Shown piece after piece: positions 39,027 through 48,275 of a stretch of 64,000 nt of DNA; within the stretch, counting starts at the first letter, position 1, and each line of letters begins with the position of its first letter. A program made the translations under genes and the position numbers. Location: the NCBI GenBank assembly GCA_963832725.1, contig CAWHVG010000002.1, positions 1,054,001 to 1,118,000 on the forward strand, written 5' to 3'. The DNA comes from JAEZBP01 sp963832725 (GTDB lineage: Bacteria; Myxococcota_A; Polyangia; Polyangiales; Sandaracinaceae). Below the pieces are notes generated by a model. It was not told the origin of the DNA. It made no database searches and worked only from the letters and a program-made list of their open reading frames with translations.

Positions 39027-40553
39027 GTGAGCAGTCCGAGCTTCGGCGCCTTCGCGTTCACGAGGTCGGAGTTCGACGCCGACTTCGTCGATAGCTCCGC
39101 GCCGGTCGAGTACCTCTGGGAGTATCTCGAGACTCTCGGCGCAACGTCGTTCGTACGGGAGGAGCGCTACGTCGACCGACACTTCCTCGACGACTTCGCC
39201 GGCTACTACGCCCGGTCTTTCGGCGCGCCCGAGCCCCACTGCGCCCGCCTCCACTACTTCGAGGCGATCGCGATCGACGAGCTGAACGCAATCCTGGACA
39301 CCGCCTACTGTGGCACCGTCGAAGAGCGCCGTGAGGCCGTCGCACAGTTGGACGCTGCCTATCTCGGCTTCGTCGTTCGCCGCCCTCTTCGCGGGGCACC
39401 CATCGGCCGAACGGTCCTTCGTACCTACCCCGCGGACGGGCGCCGCAAGTACACCGTCGTCCGGCCGTACCGTGTTCACCTCGGCGCGTTGCCGCTGCGC
39501 GTGAACGGGCTCGCCTACCAGCAGCAGGACGGCGGCGCCGCGGTCTGCGCCTCGACAGCGCTCTGGTCGGCGTTGCAGAAGGTGGCGCACGTCGCGGGAC
39601 ATCGAACGCCCACGCCGTCGGGCATCACGGCCGCTTCGGGCACTCCCTTCGCTGCGAGCTACGGGCTGACCGACTCGCAGATGGCTGTCGCGTTGTCGAA
39701 CCTCGGCTACGCCGCGGAGTACTTCGTGCCGGCAGAGAACCGGCCGCTCTTCCGCGCGAAGCTGGGGGCCTGTCTCCAGTCTCATCTCCCGGTCGTCCTG
39801 CTCCTCAGCACGCGGATCGAGACAGGAGCCGGTGAGGTGACGGCCGGGCACGCTGTGACCGTTACGGGCTATCGCGAACCAGGGAGCCCGATGATGGTGC
39901 CGGCAGCGCACAAGGGCTGGAAGGCCCTGCCGCTCCGAACAGGAGCGGTCTCGACGCTCTACGTGCACGACGACAACCTCGGTTCCCACGCGCACTACGA
40001 GCTGAGGGACGCGCCGAAGGGAGAGGGCGACGAGTACGATCCCCTACTGCTCGTGCGAGGACGATCCGGTGGAGAAGAGAAGGAATGGTGGCAGGTAGAC
40101 GAGTGGACGATTGAAGCTGCGCTCGTCCCGAAGCCGTGGAAGGTCCGCATGCCTGTGGATCAACTCTTCGATACCCTGTGGTCAATCCATAGCCTGTTCG
40201 CGTTGCCGTTCCCAGGCGCCGCACTGACCTACGAGGTGGCGTTCTCGACCGGCGTCGAATACCGCCGCAGGTTGTTCGACCTGGATCTCGATCGGTCGCA
40301 GCTCCGCGCGTTCAATGAGCGCCTGTCGCTTCCGCGCCATGTGGCGATCGCGAAGGCCTACCGCAAAGGCGTACGACTCTGCGACCTCGTGCTCGATGCG
40401 ACGCAGGTTGATCTGCGACAAGACGAGTCGAGTATTCTCGCCGCGGTCGCGCCCGGCGTCCCTGCGCGCTCGGCGGCGTCCAAGAAGCTCTCCCACGTCT
40501 TTGAGCAGGTGCTGCGAGTTCCGGCGATCTCCGGCCCGCCATCGGCTCCGTGA
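39027..40553 (+). CDS. Putative papain-like cysteine peptidase, island cargo
   Basis: This 508-residue protein starts with GTG. The middle has a papain-like order of elements: QQQDGGAAVCASTALWSALQ (Gln and Cys at a helix start), TAGHAVTVTGYREPG (His) and TLYVHDDNLGSHAHYEL (Asp/Asn). Flanking regions of about 160 and 180 residues match nothing I know. There is no signal peptide. It follows a small acidic gene by six bases and is convergent with the gene at 40565. The protease activity is a motif-based inference. Confidence 0.55.
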   Translation: MSSPSFGAFAFTRSEFDADFVDSSAPVEYLWEYLETLGATSFVREERYVDRHFLDDFAGYYARSFGAPEPHCARLHYFEAIAIDELNAILDTAYCGTVEERREAVAQLDAAYLGFVVRRPLRGAPIGRTVLRTYPADGRRKYTVVRPYRVHLGALPLRVNGLAYQQQDGGAAVCASTALWSALQKVAHVAGHRTPTPSGITAASGTPFAASYGLTDSQMAVALSNLGYAAEYFVPAENRPLFRAKLGACLQSHLPVVLLLSTRIETGAGEVTAGHAVTVTGYREPGSPMMVPAAHKGWKALPLRTGAVSTLYVHDDNLGSHAHYELRDAPKGEGDEYDPLLLVRGRSGGEEKEWWQVDEWTIEAALVPKPWKVRMPVDQLFDTLWSIHSLFALPFPGAALTYEVAFSTGVEYRRRLFDLDLDRSQLRAFNERLSLPRHVAIAKAYRKGVRLCDLVLDATQVDLRQDESSILAAVAPGVPARSAASKKLSHVFEQVLRVPAISGPPSAP

Positions 40554-40564
40554 CGAGCGGCGAG

Positions 40565-41104
40565 CTATCCGCGAGAAGCGAGCGTGGCGCGGACCGCCAC
40601 GTACAGGTCGTCGCTGCTCGTGGCCACGCTGAGGTTGTCCCCGCTCGCCAGGTAGGCCAGCGGGCGATTCACCTCCACGAACTCCCAGAAGCGCCGTTGG
40701 TAGTCGTACAGCCAGTCGTAGGCGTCCTTCTCCCACGTGGGATTGAACGACGCGACGATCGCCTTCGGGTCCCGGAGTGACCACCCACCGAAGTTGACGA
40801 AGAACTCGTATGCCGGGAAGCGCTCGGCCGCGGCGGCGCTCGGGAACACCCACCACTCGTCGTGCTGCTCCCAAGGAAGCGCGACATCGGCCGCCAGAGG
40901 TGGGCTGACGATCCCGGCGGTCGCTTGCGTCCAGCCCGCTGCGCGCTCCTCGTCGGTGCAGCCGACACGTCCGCTGTCGAAGCAGGAGACGAGCACGCGC
41001 GAACCGCCCGCGTGAGCGACGAGAGCGGGGATCACCGGCCGCATGTCGAGGTCCGGATGCTCCAGCCAGCGGTACCCGGGGACCGCGCCGACGCCTTCGT
41101 CCAT
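40565..41104 (-). CDS. Island-end hypothetical protein
   Basis: This 179-residue soluble protein is rich in aromatic residues (YDWLYDYQRRFWEFVEV, EQHDEWWVFPSA). No family is recognised. It is the last island gene before attR and convergent with the papain-like gene, with 11 bases between the stops. Its stop codon lies in a 30-bp sequence that recurs just outside attR. Confidence 0.55.
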   Translation of the reverse strand: MDEGVGAVPGYRWLEHPDLDMRPVIPALVAHAGGSRVLVSCFDSGRVGCTDEERAAGWTQATAGIVSPPLAADVALPWEQHDEWWVFPSAAAAERFPAYEFFVNFGGWSLRDPKAIVASFNPTWEKDAYDWLYDYQRRFWEFVEVNRPLAYLASGDNLSVATSSDDLYVAVRATLASRG

Positions 41105-41246
41105 CAGCCGACTGTACGCGACGTGCGGTCGGAGACGCAGTGCCGTCTCGGCCCGTCGTGCGACATAGCCCGCTCATTGCCCCCGGCTCCTGTGGGGGCT
41201 CGACGTAACCGCTGAACATCACAGATGAACCTGCGGTCTCGTCAGA

Positions 41247-41298
41247 GGACTCTTAATCCATTGGCTGAAGGTTCGAGTCCTTCATGACCCAGACGAGG
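41247..41298 (+). repeat. attR: duplicated tRNA-Lys 3' half
   Basis: This is identical over 52 bp to 20083-20134 and lacks the 5' half of the tRNA, so it is not a functional tRNA gene. Diverged similarity continues to about 41360 through a terminator copy. Confidence 0.92.
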
Positions 41299-41301
41299 AA
41301 G

Positions 41302-41330
41302 CCCTCGGAACAGCACGTTCCGGGGGCTTT
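41302..41330 (+). terminator. Second copy of the tRNA-Lys terminator
   Basis: A stem CCCTCGGAAC/GTTCCGGGGG with loop AGCAC is followed by CTTT. The loop differs from the copy at 20138 while the stem is the same. Confidence 0.65.
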
Positions 41331-41607
41331 CGTGCGTCTGGGCTCCGAGCCGCCGTGTGGGCGGTCGACGGCTCCGAGACGAGCGGTGAGCTATCCGCCG
41401 TCTCGGTCCGTCGCTTGACGCTAGCTGCCCCGCTCGACTCCGGCCGCCTCCATGATCGGGCCTGGTAGGGCCGGCATCGGCCGAAGATGTAGCCGGCGCC
41501 CTGTGGCTGGCGTCCGGTAACCGTTCACGCCCCCTGAAAGCTGGATCATTCCGGGGCGTTCTGAACTGGGGATCGACAGCGGATCGCGATCGTGATCTAC
41601 GTGGGGC

Positions 41608-43047
41608 GTGTCCGAGCTCACCGACGTCGACGAACTCCGCGCGGAGCTGGCGCGCGCGAGGGCGACGATCGAGGAGCTGGCCAAGCTGAATGCGGCGCTG
41701 ACGGCAAAGGTCGAGGCGCTCGAAGCGCTGGTGGTCAAGCAGGCCGAGCTGCTGGGGCGGAACTCGAAGAACTCGAACTTCCCGCCGTCGAGCGACGGGC
41801 CGGGTGGCGCGTCCTCGAAGCCGCGGAAGAAGCCGAAGGGTCGCAAACGCGGTGGCCAGAAGGGGCACAAGGGCTCGCACCGCGTGCTGGTGCCGGCGGA
41901 GCAGGTCGACGAGGTGGTCGACATGTTCCCTGCGCGCTGCGACGCCTGCCACGGCCGGCTCCCGAAGACGGTGGATCCGCGCCCGAAGCGCCATCAGCAG
42001 ACCGAGCTCGACCCGTTCGTGCCGCGGGTCACGGAGTGGCGGCGCCACGAGGTGTCCTGCCCGGCCTGCGGTCACGCGACGCGCGCGCACTACGACGACG
42101 ACGTCATCCCGGGGTACGCGTTCGGCCCGCGCGTGATGGCGGTCGTCGCGCTGCTGACCGGCGTGTACCACCTGGGCCGGCGCGACACGGTGAGCCTGCT
42201 GCGCGAGCTGCTGGGTTTGCGGATCTCGACCGGGAGCGTGAGCAACATCGAGCGCCGGATGAGCGCAGCGGTCGAGCCTGCCGTGGACGAAGCGTGGGAG
42301 AGAGCGCGCGCGGCGCCGGTCAAGCACACCGACGGGACGACGTGGCTGCGCGCGGGCGTCATGCTGGCGCTGTGGACCGTCGCGGCGGTGGGCGTCACCG
42401 TGTTCAAGATCCTCGCCAACGGACAGCGCAACACGCTCGAACGGGAGGTCCTGCCCGAGAGGAAGGGCGTCCTCGTGAGCGATCGCGCGACGGCGCTCAA
42501 GTTCTGGGCGATGCCCATGCGTCAGATCTGTTGGGCCCATCTGCTGCGGAAATTCGTCTCCTTCGCCGAGCGTGACGGTCCAACGCGGACGATGGGGCGT
42601 GAGCTCCTCGACGCCACGAAGGTGGTCTTCGCCTACTGGCTCGACTTCAAGGAAGGCCGCTTGACGCGCGAGCAGCTCGCCGCGCGCGTCGCGCCCGTGC
42701 GCATAGACTTCGAGCGCACGCTTCACCGCGCGATCGACGCCGACATCAAGGGCCTGAGCGGCTCGTGCGCGGACATCTGGGCACACCGCGAGGCACTTTG
42801 GACCTTCGTCGAGGTCGACGGCGTCGAGCCGACCAACAACCACGCCGAGCGCGAGCTGCGCCGGTTCGTGCTCTGGCGCAAGCGCTCGTTCGGCACCCAG
42901 AGTGATCGCGGCGACCGCTTCGCCGAGCGCCTGATGACCATCGCGCACACGGCGCGCAAGCAGGGCCGTGACGTGCTCGCTTTCCTCGTCGCGTGCGCGA
43001 CCCGCGCGGACGACGAGCCTGCGCCGTCCCTCTTCGCGCAGGCCTGA
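41608..43047 (+). CDS. IS66-family transposase (TnpC type)
   Basis: This 479-residue protein has an N-terminal coiled coil (DVDELRAELARARATIEELA), a basic linker (KPRKKPKGRKRGGQKGHKGS), a zinc-binding cysteine region (CDACHGRL, CPACGH) and the DDE core with HTDGTTW, LVSDRATALKFW and TNNHAERELRRF. It is intact. The start may be the GTG/ATG region at 41608. Confidence 0.95.
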   Translation: MSELTDVDELRAELARARATIEELAKLNAALTAKVEALEALVVKQAELLGRNSKNSNFPPSSDGPGGASSKPRKKPKGRKRGGQKGHKGSHRVLVPAEQVDEVVDMFPARCDACHGRLPKTVDPRPKRHQQTELDPFVPRVTEWRRHEVSCPACGHATRAHYDDDVIPGYAFGPRVMAVVALLTGVYHLGRRDTVSLLRELLGLRISTGSVSNIERRMSAAVEPAVDEAWERARAAPVKHTDGTTWLRAGVMLALWTVAAVGVTVFKILANGQRNTLEREVLPERKGVLVSDRATALKFWAMPMRQICWAHLLRKFVSFAERDGPTRTMGRELLDATKVVFAYWLDFKEGRLTREQLAARVAPVRIDFERTLHRAIDADIKGLSGSCADIWAHREALWTFVEVDGVEPTNNHAERELRRFVLWRKRSFGTQSDRGDRFAERLMTIAHTARKQGRDVLAFLVACATRADDEPAPSLFAQA

Positions 43048-43050
43048 TCC

Positions 43051-43458
43051 TCACGACTTCGCGCGGGGAATCATCGCGAAGTAGCGTGTCCGGCTGCGGT
43101 CACCGACGGTTCGAATGCGCCCGCCCCTCCTGAGATGGAGCACAGGCCGCGCCAGCTCCGTCGAGGACAGTCCGAGGCTCCCCGCGAGCGTGAACATGGT
43201 CTCGCCGGGGGCCGCTTCGACCGCAGCGAAGAAGCGTTCCGCCAACGCCTCGATCTCCTCCAGTGTCCGGCGCGCCGAGGGCGTGCTCCGCGTCGCCACG
43301 GTCGCCGACTTGCTCGCCCGCATACCGGCCCGCCCACGCCCCGTCTTCGAGAGCGTTCCCGCGAGCGCCTCACGCAGCTGCGCCTCGTACGCCGCGACCT
43401 GCTGCTGGATCAGTGCCTCCACCGAGGCTTCGAGAACCGAGATGTCGAGTGCCGCCAT
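43051..43458 (-). CDS. Passenger protein of the IS66 element, winged-helix-like
   Basis: This 135-residue protein lies inside the element, 4 bp from the transposase stop and convergent with it. The N-terminus is helical (EASVEALIQQQVAAYEAQLR), a basic Ser/Thr linker follows, and the C-terminus reads FTLAGSLGLSSTELARPVLH then LRRGGRIRTVGDRSRTRYF, resembling a winged helix. It may bind the element ends or regulate transposition. Standard IS66 elements carry TnpA and TnpB instead, so this arrangement is notable. Confidence 0.65.
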   Translation of the reverse strand: MAALDISVLEASVEALIQQQVAAYEAQLREALAGTLSKTGRGRAGMRASKSATVATRSTPSARRTLEEIEALAERFFAAVEAAPGETMFTLAGSLGLSSTELARPVLHLRRGGRIRTVGDRSRTRYFAMIPRAKS

Positions 43459-43513
43459 GCCGACTGGGTCGCATCGCAGATCGCGCCCCGCAACGGGGGG
43501 CGTGAACGGTTAC

Positions 43514-43787
43514 GGCGTCCGGGTCGGCGCCGTAGCAGCCAGACCGCGCTGGTGGAGCGAGCAGTACGAATACGCCAGTACATCTCGCGGGCGCAGCCCG
43601 TCAGCACGCACATCTGCCGTCGCCCCGTGACCTCGACGGTCTCGAGGACATGCTCGCATTCACGATCGGCGCAGAGGTCGAGCCATGGGGGCGCTGAGGC
43701 CGGCGCCGCCCACTGGAAGAGGGGCATCGCTTCCGTGACCCAGGCGCCCGACTCCGGCGCGAAGAGCCGAACGCCGGTCGCCTCCAC
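43514..43787 (-). pseudogene. Decayed extracellular module interrupted by IS66
   Basis: The protein remnant MEATGVRLFAPESGAWVTEA then LFQWAAPASAPPWLDLCADR is cut by the IS66 element. Its continuation (GRQPQGAGYIFGRC) lies at 41449-41516 on the other side. The module resembles the N-terminal sandwich found before FG-GAP repeats in myxobacterial secreted proteins. It is about 90% identical in DNA to 48302-48605. No full-length host gene remains. Confidence 0.6.
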
Positions 43788-44244
43788 GTTCTCGGGCCCC
43801 GCCGAGACTCGGGACCGCCCGCCCGTGTTCTCCTCCGCTCGGCGTAAGGCCGCCGTCGGGACGCATGGTGCTCCGAGGTCGGGAGACGCGCGGCCCCGTT
43901 CGGCGCGGGGCTGATCGGATCCGGCTCCGTTCGGTGCGGACAGGCTCCCACTGCGCCCCCGGATCCAGGATCGCTGGACGGCGGCGCGCCCGGCCGGCTA
44001 CGCCCGCGGGCGCCACTTTCCCCCTTTTTACGCCATCCGCCAGCACCGCGGCGGAGTGGGGCCATGTTCTCGGTCCTCGGCGGTGTGATCTCCCGGTTCT
44101 CTCGGATCCTTTCCTACCGAACGAGAGGGAGTCGGTCGTCGCGAGGTCATTGCCGCTGTCCATCCGCGGTCCGGACGTGACCTCACGAGACGCACCGCCA
44201 TGCCGTCCTCTCATCTTCCAAATTCATCGCACGGGAGAACCATT
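43788..44244. other. Intergenic region, no gene seen
   Basis: Frames are shadow-like. A short C and T run (CTTTCCCCCTTTTTA near 44020) is the only unusual composition. The promoter of the downstream lipase-like gene should be here, but no clear boxes were identified. Confidence 0.35.
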
Positions 44245-45441
44245 GTGCTGAGCCGAACCTCAATCTCTCTGATGTTGCTCGTGGTTGCCGGATGCGCTGC
44301 GCCGGTGGGCTCGGAGCAAGCTGCCGAGCTCGACGGCGCCGAGCGCGAGCACGGCGGGCGCAGGGCCCTGGGCGCCGTCCTCTCGGTCGAGCGTATGGAG
44401 GTCACGGCCTCCATCGCCGCAGTCGGCCACGCGTTTCGCATCCGATATCGGTCCACCAATCCCTCGGGCGCCCCGATCGTCGTCTCCGGCGCCGTGATCC
44501 GGCCCAAGCTCTCGGTGCGGCTCCAACACCGCGACGGTGCCGACAAGATCGTCGCTTGGGCCCACGGCACGGCGGGTCTGGCCGACATCTGCGCTCCCTC
44601 GGAGCAGTCGAACTTCGACGTGGTCCAGGCGGGCGTCGACGGCATCTACGCGCACCTGATCGCCAGCTACGTGGCTCGGGGATGGACCGTCGCCGCCAGC
44701 GACTTCCCCGGGCTCGGCACGGATGGGCCTTCGCCCTACCTCGTGGGCGACAGCGAAGGGCGCGCCATCATCGACGCGGTGCGCGCGGCGCGTCACCTCG
44801 ACCCCTTCCTCTCGCGCGACTGGGTCGTGGTCGGTCACTCGCAGGGTGGGCAGGCCGCGCTCTTCGCCAGCGAGCTCGCGCCCTCGTACGGTCGGGGCCT
44901 CGACTTGCGGGGCACCGTCGCGATGGCGCCGGCGTCCTCGCTCGAGGCGCTCTTGCCGGCCATGGTCGGCACGCCGCTGAACGCGCTGGTCGTGTGGACG
45001 GTCTACGGGCTCGCCGCGCTGGATCCCAGCGTCGTGCCGGAGGACATCTTGGCTCCGCCGGCGCTCGCGCAGATCGATGCGCTCACGAACGGCTGCGCGA
45101 ACGAGGGACTCGTCGCCTTCGGGGCGCTCAGCGCCCCCGATCTCCTCGTCGGTGGAGCGCTTCCTGCCGACTTCGGCGCGAAGCTCGCGGCCAACGACCC
45201 CGGACAGCGGCCGAACGGGTCGCCCACGCTGTTGGTGCAGGGAGAGCAGGACCCCATCATCCCGCCGCCAATCACGGAGAGCCTGCTCGCCGAGGAGTGC
45301 GGCATCAACTCCCATCCGCTGCAGCTCGATCTCTACCCTGGCGTCGACCACGCGGGCGTCGTGCCGGCCGCCTCCGAGGTCGTCATCGCGTACATCGCAG
45401 ATTGCTTCGCCGGAGCGCCTGCGCCCTCGTCGTGCCCATGA
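44245..45441 (+). CDS. Secreted lipase-like alpha/beta hydrolase lipoprotein
   Basis: This 398-residue protein starts at a GTG with GGGAGA about 7 bases upstream. The signal ISLMLLVVAGC ends in lipobox VVAGC. The hydrolase domain has the nucleophile elbow VVVGHSQGGQAA, an Asp in LLVQGEQDPIIPPP and a His in YPGVDHAGVV, so the triad is complete. The TDGPSPYLVGDSEGRAIID block resembles the LIP family of secretory lipases. Likely role: hydrolysis of acyl esters outside the cell. Confidence 0.88.
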   Translation: MLSRTSISLMLLVVAGCAAPVGSEQAAELDGAEREHGGRRALGAVLSVERMEVTASIAAVGHAFRIRYRSTNPSGAPIVVSGAVIRPKLSVRLQHRDGADKIVAWAHGTAGLADICAPSEQSNFDVVQAGVDGIYAHLIASYVARGWTVAASDFPGLGTDGPSPYLVGDSEGRAIIDAVRAARHLDPFLSRDWVVVGHSQGGQAALFASELAPSYGRGLDLRGTVAMAPASSLEALLPAMVGTPLNALVVWTVYGLAALDPSVVPEDILAPPALAQIDALTNGCANEGLVAFGALSAPDLLVGGALPADFGAKLAANDPGQRPNGSPTLLVQGEQDPIIPPPITESLLAEECGINSHPLQLDLYPGVDHAGVVPAASEVVIAYIADCFAGAPAPSSCP

Positions 45442-45675
45442 CGGCGCGCAGCCCGCGACGTCCCCGGATGTCCTCGGCCGAGATTGCAACGCGGTCTGGC
45501 CGGCGCTCGACGCCGAGCTCGCGCGCGACACCCGGCTGGCGCATCTAGTCCGTGGCGCCTCGGCGAGCGCCGCTCGAGCGCGTGTGGATGTTCCATACGC
45601 GTCACACACGGTATCGGTGCGTCACTCATCACGATGTTTGCGGCGACATCGTAACTTCCATTTTGAACGACGTTC

Positions 45676-46522
45676 ATGATGCTCAGAAGAACCACCATCT
45701 ACGCTTGTATGGCTGCGGTCGGTCTCTCCACCACGCTCTTCGGCTGCGACGACGACAAGAGCGGCGGCCGCGACGGAGCCGGCCGAGGGCGCAGCTGCGA
45801 CGGAGCCGGCCGAGGGCACGGCGGCCGCGGAAGCTCCCGCCGCACCGACCCTGCGCGACGACTTGACCCTCATCCTTCCGGTTCCGACCAGCGCCACGCA
45901 GTTCAGCGCCGACGGTGTGCAGGCCCGCCGTCTAGACGCCCCGTACGCACTCGAGGAGTGGGTGGCCGACCACAGCGAAGACGGGTATGAAGTCGTCTCC
46001 CAGGAGACGCTGCCGGATGGATGGCAGCTAACCTACACCGACGCCGGGTATCGCTCCTCGATCGTGACGCGCACCATCGGTGACGCGACCTGGCAGTGCA
46101 CCATCGATAGCGAGTCCGAGGTGCGGCACGACCGAGGCATCTCCGCGGCGCGCGCCTTTCACGCCGTAGGGAACTCGCTACTGGTGGCGTTCGCGCCACC
46201 GGACGGCGACGAAAGCACGTACCTCGGGATTGGCGACACACGTCTGCGCATCGAGAATGGCGAGGGTCGTCCCGAGAGTGTGGAGGACTACGCGCACCGA
46301 TACTCGCACTCCGAGGTCATCGAGCAGGAGAGCCTCCCCGACGGGTTCTCCGTCGTGCTCACCGCGTGGAACGGCGGAATCGAGGCCAACGGGCTCATGT
46401 ACATGGGCATGGTGCGGCGGACGAACGGCGGTCACCCGATCCAATGTGTGGGTAACGACCCCAGCTCCATGGAGAAAGCCCGGGCCGCGGTCGCCGCCTG
46501 CAAGACCATCCGTGCTCGCTGA
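45676..46522 (+). CDS. Small lipoprotein, frame break after the signal region
   Basis: The signal MMLRRTTIYACMAAVGLSTT then LFGC is in one frame. The rest, an Ala/Thr/Glu/Pro repeat (AAATEPAEG twice) and a domain ending MEKARAAVAACKTIRAR, is in another. Removing one base near 45765 (a GCGGCGGCCGCG run) gives a continuous 281-residue lipoprotein. The break is at a GC-run, not at GATC. The repeat unit is encoded by a 21-bp DNA direct repeat. Function unknown. Confidence 0.65.
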
Positions 46523-46616
46523 ACGAAGGCTCGGCGGGCGAGAACCGCGAGCTCACCCGCCGAGTGGGCCGGAGGGGGCCGATGCTGGGGGACGTCGTGG
46601 ACCATCCGGACGTTCT

Positions 46617-46715
46617 CGTCGCGAGTGCTCGATCTGACCGGACCGACCGAACGATCGACGAACCACGAACGAACGACCCACGGACGCGTCGCGAGTGCTC
46701 GATCTGACCGGACCG
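46617..46715. repeat. Pair of 29-bp direct repeats
   Basis: CGTCGCGAGTGCTCGATCTG and the following nine bases occur at 46617-46645 and 46687-46715, 70 bp apart. GACCGACCG and GAACGA motifs fill the gap, similar to those in the 49.6-kb array. Confidence 0.7.
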
Positions 46716-46762
46716 CCCGCGCGGGCGGCGGGACCGACCGCGGGCGGCGGCGTGAGGCCGGC

Positions 46763-48070
46763 TCAGTGGCAAATCCAGGTCCAGCGCGCCTCGTCGTCGA
46801 GGGTCGGCGCGTGGACGAAGCCGAGGACCCACGCGGTCCCCGTCCAGGCCGCCGCGTCCGGGTTCCAGTGGGGGGCCGTCGCGCCGGGGTCGAGGGGGAG
46901 CTCCGCCACGACGCTCCCGTCGCTGGCAACCCGCCACGCGTTGGGCACGCCCGACGTCAGGCGCCCGAGCGCGAGCGCTTCCGACCCCTTCGACACGAGC
47001 GCCCCCAGCCCTCCCGCGCTGGTCGTGGCGGTGGGGACGGTTCCGTCGGCCCGAACTCGGAACACGGTATCGCCGAGCGAGACGAACCACCCGTCGGTCG
47101 CCGCCGCGATGCGCGACGAGCCGGTCGCTCCCGAGGGCGCCGTGAACGGGATGGGTGTCATCGCGGTCCCGTCGATGGTGTAGCGGACGACCGATAGGGC
47201 GCCGGCGGTGTCGTCGACCCGCGCGAAGGCGCTGCCGTCCCACGTGACCTCGCTCGGGGTGCTGTTGTCGATCGTCCACTCCGAGCCGCTCGAGAGCTGC
47301 CGGAACACGAGGCGGCGCTGGGGGAGGGCATCGCTGGTGCGCCCGAGGTAGGCGAGGGCGAGCTCCGCGCCGGTCGCCATCAAGCGAGGCTCGACGTCGG
47401 TGTAGTGGATGGCCAGCCCGGGCACGAACGTCGTATTGCCCATCGGCGAACCGTCACTGCCGAGGGTGACCTGACGGAAGCGGTAGCGCAGGGTGCCGGC
47501 GTCGTTGTGCTGCTCGACCCACACCACGACGAAGCCGCTCGCGCTGCTGGCTGCGGCAGCAGCCGAGAGCGGGCTCACGCCGGGCGTCAGCGCGTAGCCG
47601 GCGAGGTCCGAGAGCACGGTCGTGCCCCCCGCCGGCCCGCGCAAGAGCGCGTTCACGCGGCTCTGCTCGTAGTCGACCCACACGAGGAGCGCCTGTCCCG
47701 ACGCGTCCGCCGCGACCGCCGGCGGCCCGAGCTCGCTGGCCGTCGAGCCGAGCGACATCGCGGGCTGGACCGTGAGGCAGGGATCGGCCGGACCCCCGTC
47801 CGAACCGGCGTCCGAGCCCCCGCCACCGTCGGCGCCGGCGTCCGAGGCGCCGCCCCCATCCGCCCGACCGGCGTCGGCCCCCGCGTCCGAGCCCGCATCG
47901 GTGCCCCCGTCGTCCGTGCTCGCGTCGCCGGATCCCGCGTCGCCAAATCCCGCGTCGCGGTTGCCCGCACCGCCGCCGTCCACTCCGCCGTCCGGCTCGG
48001 TCGTCGTCCCGCCGCACGCGGAGAGCGCGAGACATGTTGCCGAGATCAGAGCCCACCATCGCCAGCGCAT
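46763..48070 (-). CDS. Secreted lipoprotein with long Asp/Gly stalk
   Basis: This 435-residue lipoprotein has signal MRWRWWALISATCLALSACG with lipobox ALSAC. A stalk of about 85 residues of Asp/Ala/Gly (GGVDGGGAGNRDAGFGDAGS and similar) follows. The C-terminal domain has WD/propeller-like repeats (QALLVWVDYEQSR, GFVVVWVEQHND). This architecture of anchor, spacer and propeller is common in Myxococcota envelopes. Function unknown. The inner ATG at 48070 was chosen because it opens the signal peptide. Confidence 0.82.
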   Translation of the reverse strand: MRWRWWALISATCLALSACGGTTTEPDGGVDGGGAGNRDAGFGDAGSGDASTDDGGTDAGSDAGADAGRADGGGASDAGADGGGGSDAGSDGGPADPCLTVQPAMSLGSTASELGPPAVAADASGQALLVWVDYEQSRVNALLRGPAGGTTVLSDLAGYALTPGVSPLSAAAAASSASGFVVVWVEQHNDAGTLRYRFRQVTLGSDGSPMGNTTFVPGLAIHYTDVEPRLMATGAELALAYLGRTSDALPQRRLVFRQLSSGSEWTIDNSTPSEVTWDGSAFARVDDTAGALSVVRYTIDGTAMTPIPFTAPSGATGSSRIAAATDGWFVSLGDTVFRVRADGTVPTATTSAGGLGALVSKGSEALALGRLTSGVPNAWRVASDGSVVAELPLDPGATAPHWNPDAAAWTGTAWVLGFVHAPTLDDEARWTWICH

Positions 48071-48275
48071 GCGTGCCAGCCTGGCCTCCGATTCGAGACG
48101 GCGCCAGGGGCCTGTCACGCGTCGGCCAGCGACGTGGAGCTGCTGGCCGACGCGCCCCGACGCTCTCCCCGCAGCGCAGCGGTCGGGCCCGGGCGAGCAG
48201 GCAGTTCGGCAGGCCACTCCATGAGCCGCCACGACGGGGACGACGATGCGCTGGCCGGGGCAGGGTAGGCCGGCA

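Larger units (their letters stand above)
20083..41298. mobile_element. Integrated genomic island in tRNA-Lys (about 21.2 kb)
   Basis: The island is bounded by the 52-bp repeats attL and attR. It carries a tyrosine integrase (37675-38740), an excisionase-like HTH (21191), an HUH Rep-like protein (21376), an ArdC-like antirestriction protein (33769) and an XRE regulator (37084). No conjugation genes are seen, so it resembles a mobilisable or phage-satellite-like element rather than a full ICE. Its genes are less G/C-rich at third positions than the flanks. The cargo is dominated by nuclease-like and protease-like proteins of unknown families. An IS256 element has inserted inside it. Confidence 0.9.
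41517..43513 (+). mobile_element. IS66-family element with 8-bp target duplication
   Basis: Terminal inverted repeats begin GTAACCGTTCACGCCCCC on the left and end with the complement at 43513. The flanks repeat GGCGTCCG at 41509-41516 and 43514-43521, an 8-bp target duplication as expected for IS66. The element holds the transposase and one convergent small gene but no TnpA or TnpB. It interrupts a decayed copy of the module found intact at 48276. Confidence 0.88.

Noticed and set aside
41247..41298. Second tRNA-Lys gene
   Set aside because: Only the 3' half is present; the D-arm and 5' acceptor strand are missing.
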